The notes under the pieces were generated by a model. It worked only from the letters and a program-made list of their open reading frames with translations. It had not been told where the DNA came from and made no database searches. A program made the position numbers and the translations under genes. DNA of 25,922 nucleotides from CAZWSE01 sp964636575 (GTDB lineage Bacteria > Pseudomonadota > Alphaproteobacteria > Rhodobacterales > Rhodobacteraceae). Where the stretch lies: NCBI GenBank assembly GCA_964636575.1, contig CAZWSE010000052.1:1-25922 (forward strand), in the 5' to 3' direction. This document shows, one piece after another, positions 15,112-21,749 of this stretch (the first letter of the stretch is position 1; each line of letters starts with the position of its first letter).

Positions 15112-15932
15112 TAGTGCAGCGCCTGTTCAAAGATGTTGGGGCCGGACATGACATTGATGCCACCTGATACAGGCACGATGGCACCGGTAATATAGGCGCC
15201 GCCACGACCGCAAAGGAACAGCATACAGCCTGCGATATCCTCATCACGACCAACGCGTTTAAGCGGCACGTCGTCGCCCACTTTGCTGCGCATATCCTCG
15301 TCATGGGTCGCAAATGCGGTCATGCGGCTGACAAAGGGGCCGGGGGCCAGCGCGTTCACGGTGATCGCCTCGCCTGCCAGTTCCTTGGCCAGAATTTTGC
15401 TAAGGTGGATAACAGCAGCCTTGGACGCGGAATAGCTATAGGCACCGTCGCCCATTTCACGTTCGCCCATAACGGATCCCACATTGACCACCCTAGCCGG
15501 GTCATCGACCGAGCCTGAGGCTTTGAGCATTGGCAACAGTTTCTGGGTCAGATCAAACAGCCCTGCGACGTTGACATCCATGACCTTAGACCACGCAGCA
15601 AACGGGAAGTCGCCCATCGGCGCGCCCCAAGTGATGCCCGCGTTGTTCATCAAAATATCGAGCGTATCAGTGCGCTCTTTCACAGCCGCGGCCAACGCAT
15701 CGACACCTGCCTCTGTGCCCACATCGCCCGCAAAGCCGATGGCCTTGCCGGATGCACCCATCGCGTTCAACTCCTTTGCGACGGCTTCGCAAGCCTCACC
15801 CTTACGGCTGGCCAGCAGAACAGTCGCGCCTGCGCGGACCAAGCCTTCGGCGGCCATGCGCCCGATGCCTGTCGCACCGCCTGTGACCAAAGCCACTTTG
15901 CCGTCCAACCCGAACAGAGTTTGAATATCCAT
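15111..15932 (-). CDS. SDR family oxidoreductase, RhlG/FabG-like
   Basis: A 273-residue classical short-chain dehydrogenase. It has TGGATGIG (17-24), SRKGEAC just after the second strand, which suggests NADP(H) preference, NNAGITWGAP (96-105), catalytic Ser153 and YSASK with Tyr167 and Lys171. The overall pattern (ELNAMGASGKAIGFAGDV and the loop GSVDDPARVVNVGS) is like the RhlG group of 3-oxoacyl reductases. Its ATG follows the dehydrogenase stop codon directly (TAGATG), and its own stop overlaps the next SDR start, so expression is tightly coupled. It could reduce or oxidise a keto or hydroxyl group of the pathway substrate before beta-oxidation, as LvaD does for levulinyl-CoA. That comparison is a hypothesis. 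Confidence 0.92.
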   Translation of the reverse strand: MDIQTLFGLDGKVALVTGGATGIGRMAAEGLVRAGATVLLASRKGEACEAVAKELNAMGASGKAIGFAGDVGTEAGVDALAAAVKERTDTLDILMNNAGITWGAPMGDFPFAAWSKVMDVNVAGLFDLTQKLLPMLKASGSVDDPARVVNVGSVMGEREMGDGAYSYSASKAAVIHLSKILAKELAGEAITVNALAPGPFVSRMTAFATHDEDMRSKVGDDVPLKRVGRDEDIAGCMLFLCGRGGAYITGAIVPVSGGINVMSGPNIFEQALH

Positions 15933-17048
15933 CTAGAAGCCCCTCGCTGCTGCTACTTTTTCGGCGTGATAACTATAGTCACCCAGCCATTCCGCACTGA
16001 CCCGCGCGCGTTTCATATAGAACCCCATGTCAAAGGCGTCGGTCATGCCAATGCCGCCGTGCATCTGCACACCTTCTTGCACAGCCAACGTGGCAGTCTT
16101 GGTGGCGCGCGCCTTGGCCAGCGACACGGCCATATCCGCATTGGCGGGGTCTTCGTCCATCATCCGGCCAGCGTGTAAAACGGCGCTCGCGGTCACCTCA
16201 ATCTCGCACCACAAATGGGCAGCGCGGTGTTGCAGGGCCTGAAAGCGCCCGATCTCAACCCCGAATTGCTTGCGCTCTTTCAGGTAGCCGACAGTCATGC
16301 CAAAAGCACCGGCAGACAGGCCCGTCATCTCAGCCGCCAGAGCACCCTGACCCGCACGGATCGCAGGGGCAAGCACGTCCATCGCGCTATCAACAGCGCC
16401 CAGCACATCATCGCCCGTGGCCTCGACATCGTCGAAACTGACACGGGCCGCATCGCGGGCGTCGATCATATTGGACGCGTCACGGGTCACACCGGCGCGG
16501 TCACTTGGAATATCGAACAGGGTCAGCCCATCGGCGGTTTTTGCCAAAACCAACAACCGATCCGCATTGGCCCCATCAACGACAAACTGCTTTTTGCCCG
16601 TTAGGCGAAACCCATTGCCATCAGCGCGGGCCTCCAAAGCGGTGCCGTCAGGATCAAACTTGATCCCTTCGTCCACGGCCAAAGCATAGGTCACATCGCC
16701 CGACGCAATCCGCGCCAAAGCCTCAGCCGCACGAGGGTCAGAGACCTGCCGCAAGGCGGTAGCGGCAATCACAGCTGTCGACAGAAACGGAGACACGGCC
16801 AAAGTCTTCCCCATCTCGCCCGCAATCACATTTGCGGCGGCAAAGCCCATATCGGACCCGCCAGCACTTTCAGGCACAAGCACACCGGCCCATCCCATAT
16901 CAGCCATCTCTTTCCAAAGCGCCGCATCATGGGTTTTACCCGCATCGCGCATCTCGCGCAGCTTGGACACAGGGGCATTCTGTTCAACAAACCCACGCGC
17001 CATATCGGCGAGCATGGTTTCTTCCTCAGTCATCACAAGTTTGGTCAT
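15933..17048 (-). CDS. Acyl-CoA dehydrogenase, small subunit of a heteromeric pair, without catalytic Glu
   Basis: A 371-residue acyl-CoA dehydrogenase-fold protein. FAD-binding features are GYLKERKQFGVEIGRFQALQH (254-274) and QMHGGIGMT (328-336). At the place where medium-chain enzymes have the catalytic Glu in YEGT, this protein reads AEWLGDYSYH (352-361), so the base is missing. Known heteromeric enzymes such as PimC/PimD and the mycobacterial ChsE and FadE pairs have one catalytic and one structural subunit, and the gene lies five bases after a paralogue that has the Glu. I therefore infer an alpha2beta2 enzyme in which this subunit supplies FAD contacts. It also shows long Ala/Asp-rich regions (130-230), typical of these divergent small subunits. 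Confidence 0.92.
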   Translation of the reverse strand: MTKLVMTEEETMLADMARGFVEQNAPVSKLREMRDAGKTHDAALWKEMADMGWAGVLVPESAGGSDMGFAAANVIAGEMGKTLAVSPFLSTAVIAATALRQVSDPRAAEALARIASGDVTYALAVDEGIKFDPDGTALEARADGNGFRLTGKKQFVVDGANADRLLVLAKTADGLTLFDIPSDRAGVTRDASNMIDARDAARVSFDDVEATGDDVLGAVDSAMDVLAPAIRAGQGALAAEMTGLSAGAFGMTVGYLKERKQFGVEIGRFQALQHRAAHLWCEIEVTASAVLHAGRMMDEDPANADMAVSLAKARATKTATLAVQEGVQMHGGIGMTDAFDMGFYMKRARVSAEWLGDYSYHAEKVAAARGF

Positions 17049-17053
17049 ATCAT

Positions 17054-18220
17054 TTACCCCGGCAAGCCAAGCACACGGCGAGACACAATAGACAGCATCA
17101 CCTCGGACGTGCCGCCCTCAATCGAATTGGCCTTGGTGCGCAGCCAGTCACCGGCGCGGTTGCCAACAGGGCCGTCCCATTCCAGCGCATCCGATCCGCC
17201 CGCGGTCATCATCAGCTCATGGCGCTGTTTGTTCAGCTCGGTGCCCATGTACTTAAGCATAGCAGAGGCATCACCAGCGCCCTGCCCCGCCTCGGACTGA
17301 TCTTTGTAACGCTCCAACGTCAGACCAATGGCAAGCGTATCAATCTCGCAGGCCATTGCATCAGCGCGCAAGCTGGCATCGGTCAGGTCGCCCATGGTAT
17401 CGGTCAGAACAGCGCCCAAAGACCTGCCGCCAACCGCCAGAATACCAGAGCCTGAAATCATCTCACGCTCATGGGTCAGCAAATACTTGGCAACATCCCA
17501 ACCTTTGTTTTCCTCACCGACGATCTGTCCTTTTGGCACCTTCACATCGGTAAAGAAGGTCTCACAAAACGGGGAAATGCCAGAAATCATCTTAATAGGG
17601 CGGGTTTCAACACCAGCATCCGCCATATCAATCAGCAGAAACGAAATGCCCTTGTGCTTGGGGGCGTCGCGGTCGGTGCGGACCAGCGCGAAAATCCAGT
17701 CGGCTTTGTCAGCATAGGACGTCCAGATCTTTTGACCGTTGACCAGCCAATGATCGCCCTTGTCCTCGCCTTTGGTTTGGACATTGGCCAAATCAGATCC
17801 GGCACCGGGTTCCGAATAACCCTGACACCAGCGGACCTCTCCACGGGCCACAGGGGGAAGGTAATGCAGCTTTTGCTCATGCGATCCAAAGTGCAAAAGC
17901 GCAGGCCCAAGCATCCAGATACCAAAGCTTTGCAAGGGGACGCGCGCATTGATCGCGGCCATTTCTTCATGGAAGACTTTTTCTTCGTCACGGGACAGAC
18001 CGGCGCCGCCGTACTCAACCGGCCAAGTCGGCACGGTGTAGCCCTTAGCGGCACAGCGTTCTAACCAGACCTTTTGCGCATCAGATGTGAATTTCCAATC
18101 CTTACCACCCCAGCAAATACCTTCTTCGGTCATCAGGCCGTCGCGCATTTCTTCGGGGCAGTTGGTCTCAAGCCAATCGCGCAGCTCTGCGCGGAACGCA
18201 TCAATAGAGCGAGCAGTCAT
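17054..18220 (-). CDS. Acyl-CoA dehydrogenase, large (catalytic) subunit
   Basis: A 388-residue flavoprotein that introduces a 2,3-double bond into an acyl-CoA. The core motifs are WCQGYSEPGAGSDLAN (131-146), NGQKIWTSYADKADW (161-175) and SIEGGTSEVML (366-376), where Glu368 matches the catalytic base. The sequence is of the FadE17/PimC type often found with a degenerate partner. The chosen ATG at 18220-18218 has GGGAGGA upstream; the frame stays open to 18307 but that part crosses the divergent control region and has no family sequence. It is the first gene of the minus-strand run. Such heteromeric enzymes tend to act on bulky, branched or dicarboxylic CoA thioesters rather than plain fatty acids, so the locus may target such a compound. 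Confidence 0.94.
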   Translation of the reverse strand: MTARSIDAFRAELRDWLETNCPEEMRDGLMTEEGICWGGKDWKFTSDAQKVWLERCAAKGYTVPTWPVEYGGAGLSRDEEKVFHEEMAAINARVPLQSFGIWMLGPALLHFGSHEQKLHYLPPVARGEVRWCQGYSEPGAGSDLANVQTKGEDKGDHWLVNGQKIWTSYADKADWIFALVRTDRDAPKHKGISFLLIDMADAGVETRPIKMISGISPFCETFFTDVKVPKGQIVGEENKGWDVAKYLLTHEREMISGSGILAVGGRSLGAVLTDTMGDLTDASLRADAMACEIDTLAIGLTLERYKDQSEAGQGAGDASAMLKYMGTELNKQRHELMMTAGGSDALEWDGPVGNRAGDWLRTKANSIEGGTSEVMLSIVSRRVLGLPG

Positions 18221-18360
18221 TATCGTCGTCCTCCCTAAAGGACGTCGCGTCAATTTGCGGACATCCATTCCGCTGTGCAGAATGGCGACCCGAATTGCGA
18301 TTGACAAGACGCGACGCCACGTCTCACCTTAAAACAGATTTGATCGGGGGGAGACGGACC
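18221..18360. promoter_or_regulatory. Divergent control region of the beta-oxidation run and the MDR gene
   Basis: The 140 bases between two outward-facing genes carry a 9-bp inverted repeat, CGTCGCGTC (18243-18251) and GACGCGACG (18308-18316). An ATTGAC lies beside each arm on the corresponding strand, giving -35-like TTGACG leftwards and TTGACA (18301-18306) rightwards. No strong -10 box is visible on either side. The symmetry suggests two similar promoters under shared control. Confidence 0.5.
18265..18285. promoter_or_regulatory. 21-bp dyad, candidate operator in the divergent region
   Basis: CCATTC (18265-18270) and GAATGG (18280-18285) are inverted, and GC pairs with GC inside them (18272-18273 and 18277-18278), leaving only a central TGT and one mismatched pair. 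It lies near the middle of the divergent region, between the two flanking repeat arms. It could bind the IclR protein of this locus or a TetR-type regulator encoded elsewhere. Confidence 0.45.
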
Positions 18361-19359
18361 ATGAAAGCAATGCTCAGCACAGAGGTCGGCGGACCAGAGA
18401 CTTTGGTTCTGACCGATATGCCTGATCCCGAACCGGGGAAAAATCAGGTGCGCATCCGTGTCCATGCCGCTGGCGTCAACTTTCCTGATACGTTGATCAT
18501 TCAAGATCTCTACCAGATGAAACCGCCCCGCCCCTTCGCCCCCGGTGGTGAAATCGCGGGCGAGGTGGAAGCCGTTGGTGAAAAGGTCAAAGGCCTTGCC
18601 GTGGGCGACCGTGTGCTTGGCATGACCGGCTTTGGCGGTTTTGCGACCCATGTGGTGGCCGATGCAGAACGGGTCGTCAAAATCCCCGATGCAATGCCCT
18701 ATGATGAGGCCGCTTGTTTCGTGCTGACCTACGGCACGTCGCATCATGCCCTGAAAGACCGTGCCGAGATTAAAGAAGGTGAGACACTCCTTATACTTGG
18801 GGCCGCTGGCGGTGTCGGGGCCGCCGCGATTGAGCTTGGCAAGGCTGCAGGCGCCCGCGTCATCGCCGCTGTTTCATCCGAGGAAAAAGCCCAGTTCTGC
18901 CGTGACCTTGGCGCGGACGAGACCCTGATCTACGCCCGCGATATGTCAGACCGTGCCACGCAAAAAGAGTTCTCCGGCCAGATCAAAGCCATTGCAGGCG
19001 GCGACGGGGTCGATGTGATCTATGACGCGGTTGGCGGTGACTACGCCCAACCCGCCGTCCGGTCGCTCGCATGGAAAGGCCGCTATCTGGTGGTTGGCTT
19101 TCCCGCTGGTATCCCAAGCATTCCGCTGAACCTGACCCTGCTCAAAGGCTGCCAGATCGTCGGTGTCTTTTGGGGTGCCCATACCGTGCGCGAACCCAAG
19201 AACCACGCCGAAAACATGGGCGATCTGTTCCGGCTTTATGCGGAAGGCAAGATCAAGCCGCGTGTCTCGGCCAGCTATCCGCTGGAGCGCGCAGGCGAGG
19301 CCTTGCAACTGCTGCAAGACCGCAAAGTGCTGGGCAAGGTCGTGGTCACAACCGCTTAG
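18361..19359 (+). CDS. Zinc-free MDR, NADPH:quinone oxidoreductase type
   Basis: A 332-residue medium-chain reductase. The GroES-like domain opens MKAMLSTEVGGPETLVL and has HAAGVNFPDTLI (35-46). The cofactor site is LGAAGGVGAAAIELGKAAGARVIA (146-169), which fits NADPH. No structural zinc cysteines are present, as in quinone oxidoreductase and enoyl reductase types. The ATG at 18361 has GGGGGAGA upstream and is the first base after the divergent control region; the frame is open from 18295 but that part is regulatory DNA. Possible substrates are quinones or 2-enoyl compounds from the pathway. The end overlaps by three bases the tail of the convergent phosphatase gene. Confidence 0.93.
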   Translation: MKAMLSTEVGGPETLVLTDMPDPEPGKNQVRIRVHAAGVNFPDTLIIQDLYQMKPPRPFAPGGEIAGEVEAVGEKVKGLAVGDRVLGMTGFGGFATHVVADAERVVKIPDAMPYDEAACFVLTYGTSHHALKDRAEIKEGETLLILGAAGGVGAAAIELGKAAGARVIAAVSSEEKAQFCRDLGADETLIYARDMSDRATQKEFSGQIKAIAGGDGVDVIYDAVGGDYAQPAVRSLAWKGRYLVVGFPAGIPSIPLNLTLLKGCQIVGVFWGAHTVREPKNHAENMGDLFRLYAEGKIKPRVSASYPLERAGEALQLLQDRKVLGKVVVTTA

Positions 19360-20015
19360 GGGCGCAGATGCGACACGTCATTGAACCCGCGCATCACCAT
19401 GCGTTCGTCGTCTTGAATGACCAGCCTGCTGATCGATCCGTTGTCGGCGCCCATAAAGGTGAAAATCGGCGTGTTCGTGGCCAGCGACAGGGCCGCCGCA
19501 ATGACACCGCCATGCACCACAACCGCGACCAGTTGATCGGGATGGGCCGCGGCCACCCGCAGCAATCCGGCCCTTACGCGCCCTTGAAATTGCGCCGTGG
19601 TTTCAGCGCCCGGGATTTCACCAAATTCCTGCGTCTCATGGGCGCGCACAAAGGCAGGGTCGCGTTCGGCGGCGCGAAAGCGGTACTCGCCTCCGTCCCA
19701 ATCACCAAGAAACACCTCGCGCAGGTCCGGCTCGACCTTCGGGGCTATGTCCAGATGGCCCGCCAAAGGGGCCGCGGTCTGATGGGTGCGCTGCATGGTC
19801 GTGACATAGATCGCATCAATCGGTTCCGCCTTGAGACGGTGCCCGACAGCCACGGCCTGCGCTTCGCCTTCGGGCCGCAACGCCGGATCGCCCTGCCCGC
19901 CGACCATCGGAAACTGAACACCGCGCACAGCGGCTTGGGTTTCGCCATGCCGGACCAACAACAAATCAGCCGCACCTTTGGGGGGCACAAACCTGTGCTG
20001 CCGCGCTTCTTTCAT
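19356..20015 (-). CDS. Histidine phosphatase family protein
   Basis: A 219-residue phosphoglycerate-mutase-fold enzyme starting MKEARQHRFVPPKG. The first motif is LLLVRHGET (18-26) with His23. QRTHQTA (75-81) and LREVFLGDWDGGE (98-110) follow, and the second catalytic His is in VVVHGGVIAAAL (165-176, His168). Both histidines are intact, unlike the paralogue at 11242-11892. The ATG at 20015-20013 has AAGGGA upstream. The gene faces left, tail to tail with the MDR gene and head to head with the CurA-type gene, so it is the only gene of this block on the minus strand and probably has its own promoter in the 40-base gap. The substrate is unknown. Confidence 0.9.
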   Translation of the reverse strand: MKEARQHRFVPPKGAADLLLVRHGETQAAVRGVQFPMVGGQGDPALRPEGEAQAVAVGHRLKAEPIDAIYVTTMQRTHQTAAPLAGHLDIAPKVEPDLREVFLGDWDGGEYRFRAAERDPAFVRAHETQEFGEIPGAETTAQFQGRVRAGLLRVAAAHPDQLVAVVVHGGVIAAALSLATNTPIFTFMGADNGSISRLVIQDDERMVMRGFNDVSHLRP

Positions 20016-20055
20016 ATCCCATCCCTTTCCCTTTTCCCGCAATAGGACACATCCC

Positions 20056-21060
20056 ATGCAAAACCGCCAGATCACGATTGCAGAACTGCCAACAGACGCC
20101 CTGACACCCGCACATTTCGCGCAAAGTGAGACCGCAGTGCCTGAACCGGCAGACGGTGAGGTGTTGTTGCGCGTGATCCTGATGTCGATTGATGCCGCGA
20201 ACAGATCATGGATGAAGGGGGCAACCTACCGCGCCGCCGTCAACCAAGGCGACGCCATGCCGACCTATGCAATCTGCGAAGTGATGGAATCCAAAAGCAG
20301 CCGCGTGGCCGTGGGCGACATCGTCGCGGCAGAGGCCACATGGTCCAACTACGTCACCGCCAAAGCGCATCGGGTGCAAAAACTACCCAAGGTCGCCCCC
20401 CTGTCGCACCTGATGTCGGTCTACGGGATCGCAGGCAAAACGGCGTTCCACGGGTTGATGTCCATCGGACAGCCCATGGCAGGCGAAACGGTCGTGGTGT
20501 CAGCAGCGGCCGGATCGGTCGGCGGCTATGTCGGTCAAATCGCCAAAGCAATGGGATGCCGCGTCGTGGGCATCGCGGGCGGAGCAGAGAAATGCAAATG
20601 GGTGGTGAACGAGCTGGGCTTTGATGCCTGCGTCGACTACCGCGAGGCCGGATTGACCAAAGCGCTGATGGCCGCATGCCCCACAGGCGCGGACATCTAT
20701 TTCGACAACGTCGGCGGCAAGGTGCTGGAATCCACGCTCAACGTGATGAACGAAAAGGGCCGCGTCATCTGCTGCGGGGCGATCAGCCAGTACGACACGG
20801 ACAACCCTATGGGGCCGCGCAACCTGCCGGGGGTTGTGGTGGTCAAACGGCTGAAGATGGAAGGGTTCATCGTGATGGACTTTGCGCACAACGACGACAA
20901 ATGCATCCGCGCCATGCAACATTGGGTCGGCACAGGACAGGTCAAAGTGTTTGAGGACATCGTCGATGGGTTAGAGAACGCACCGCAGGCCTTGATCGGG
21001 CTGTTGAACGGCGACAACAAAGGCAAGCGGCTGGTGCGGGTCGCCGCCGATCCGGTATAA
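20056..21060 (+). CDS. NADPH-dependent 2-enone/alkenal reductase, CurA/MDR type
   Basis: A 334-residue medium-chain reductase of the leukotriene B4 dehydrogenase/CurA group. The opening MQNRQITIAELP lacks a zinc site; MSIDAANRSWM (about 41-51) is the family version of the substrate loop. YGIAGKTAFHGL is followed by the NADPH site VVVSAAAGSVGGYVGQIAKAMGCRVVGIAGG, with EKCK just after, and YFDNVGGKVLE is characteristic. Such enzymes reduce the double bond of alpha,beta-unsaturated ketones and aldehydes. The ATG at 20056 has AGGA nine bases upstream; the open frame begins at 19978 but overlaps the divergent phosphatase gene. It is followed after 12 bases by the MaoC gene, so the two are an operon. 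Confidence 0.93.
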   Translation: MQNRQITIAELPTDALTPAHFAQSETAVPEPADGEVLLRVILMSIDAANRSWMKGATYRAAVNQGDAMPTYAICEVMESKSSRVAVGDIVAAEATWSNYVTAKAHRVQKLPKVAPLSHLMSVYGIAGKTAFHGLMSIGQPMAGETVVVSAAAGSVGGYVGQIAKAMGCRVVGIAGGAEKCKWVVNELGFDACVDYREAGLTKALMAACPTGADIYFDNVGGKVLESTLNVMNEKGRVICCGAISQYDTDNPMGPRNLPGVVVVKRLKMEGFIVMDFAHNDDKCIRAMQHWVGTGQVKVFEDIVDGLENAPQALIGLLNGDNKGKRLVRVAADPV

Positions 21061-21072
21061 AGGAGACAGCCC

Positions 21073-21543
21073 ATGTCATCACTGCAAACAGCGCTTGAGA
21101 ACAGCACCAAGCTCATCGGCACGGAAGTGGGGGTGTCGAACTGGATCACGGTAGATCAACCGATGATCGACGACTTCGCCAAGACCACCCATGATGAACA
21201 ATGGATCCACGTTGATCCGGAACGGGCGGCGAAGGAAACACCCTTCGGCGGCGCAATCGCGCACGGGTTTCTGACGCTGTCACTGGCCAGCCGGTTTGCA
21301 TACGATTGCTTTGACATGCTGCCGGGGCAGGTCATGGGGATCAACTACGGCATGAACAAACTGCGGTTCCTGATGCCGGTGCGGGCGGGGTCTCGGCTGC
21401 GGGGACGGTTCACGCTGCAAGAGGTCAAAGCCCGCAACGCGACAGACCTGTTGCGCACCAACACGCTGACAATCGAGATCGAAGGCAATGACACACCCGC
21501 ACTTGTGGCGGAATGGCTGGGGCTGGCGGTTTTCAAAGACTGA
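21073..21543 (+). CDS. MaoC-family hydratase
   Basis: A 156-residue single hotdog protein. The active site is HDEQWIHVD (40-48), with Asp41 and His46 spaced as in (R)-specific enoyl-CoA hydratases, followed by PFGGAIAHGFLTLSL (57-71). NYGMNKLRF and PVRAGSRLRG are typical of the NodN/MaoC group. Expected reaction: 2-enoyl-CoA plus water to (3R)-hydroxyacyl-CoA in the cytoplasm. That product is the substrate of the MFE-2-type dehydrogenase at 14188-15111, so the two would do together what MFE-2 does as one protein. AGGAGA lies just before the ATG. It is the last gene of the rightward operon. Confidence 0.92.
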   Translation: MSSLQTALENSTKLIGTEVGVSNWITVDQPMIDDFAKTTHDEQWIHVDPERAAKETPFGGAIAHGFLTLSLASRFAYDCFDMLPGQVMGINYGMNKLRFLMPVRAGSRLRGRFTLQEVKARNATDLLRTNTLTIEIEGNDTPALVAEWLGLAVFKD

Positions 21544-21620
21544 ACGGGCGCGCACCAGCACATCAAGCAGCGCGTTCGACACCCTGAACCACTGTTTGAC
21601 CCCCTAGAAAGTGGGGCAAC

Positions 21621-21638
21621 AGGGCCTCACTCCGCCCT
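21621..21638 (+). terminator. Weak hairpin after the MaoC gene
   Basis: AGGGC (21621-21625) and GCCCT (21634-21638) form a 5-bp stem with an 8-base loop, followed by ATTGTTAAC. A second short CCCC/GGGG pairing lies just before (about 21601-21616). It is the only terminator-like element after the operon. The short stem and interrupted T-run make the call weak. Confidence 0.35.
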
Positions 21639-21639
21639 A

Positions 21640-21649
21640 TTGTTAACAA
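21640..21649. promoter_or_regulatory. TTGTTAACAA palindrome upstream of the OmpA-type gene
   Basis: A perfect 10-bp AT-rich palindrome that partly overlaps the tail of the weak terminator hairpin. It lies about 100 bases before the OmpA-type start, in the most AT-rich part of the gap. A -10-like TATATT follows at 21686-21691 but I see no matching -35. It may be a regulator site. Confidence 0.3.
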
Positions 21650-21700
21650 ATTAGCAATAAAACCGCACAAACGAGCAAAACTGTTTATATTTCCCCTTAG

Positions 21701-21730
21701 CCTCCCGCCACCAACGTGGCAGGGACGAGG
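21701..21730 (+). promoter_or_regulatory. Stem-loop in the probable 5' leader of the OmpA-type gene
   Basis: GCCAC (21707-21711) and GTGGC (21716-21720) close a 4-base loop. The stem extends outwards through CCTCCC against GGG and AGG with small bulges, ending 20 bases before the ATG. It is just upstream of the GGAG ribosome site. Leader stem-loops are known to stabilise ompA-type mRNAs; that function is only inferred here. Confidence 0.4.
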
Positions 21731-21749
21731 GAGTTAAACGGAGAACAAT

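Noticed and set aside
12967..18220. Steroid C/D-ring degradation cluster
   Set aside because: The heteromeric dehydrogenase, SDRs, thiolase and NMO-family gene recall it, but IpdAB, the ring-cleaving hydratase and steroid-specific genes are absent, and the flavoprotein N-terminus does not look like IpdC.
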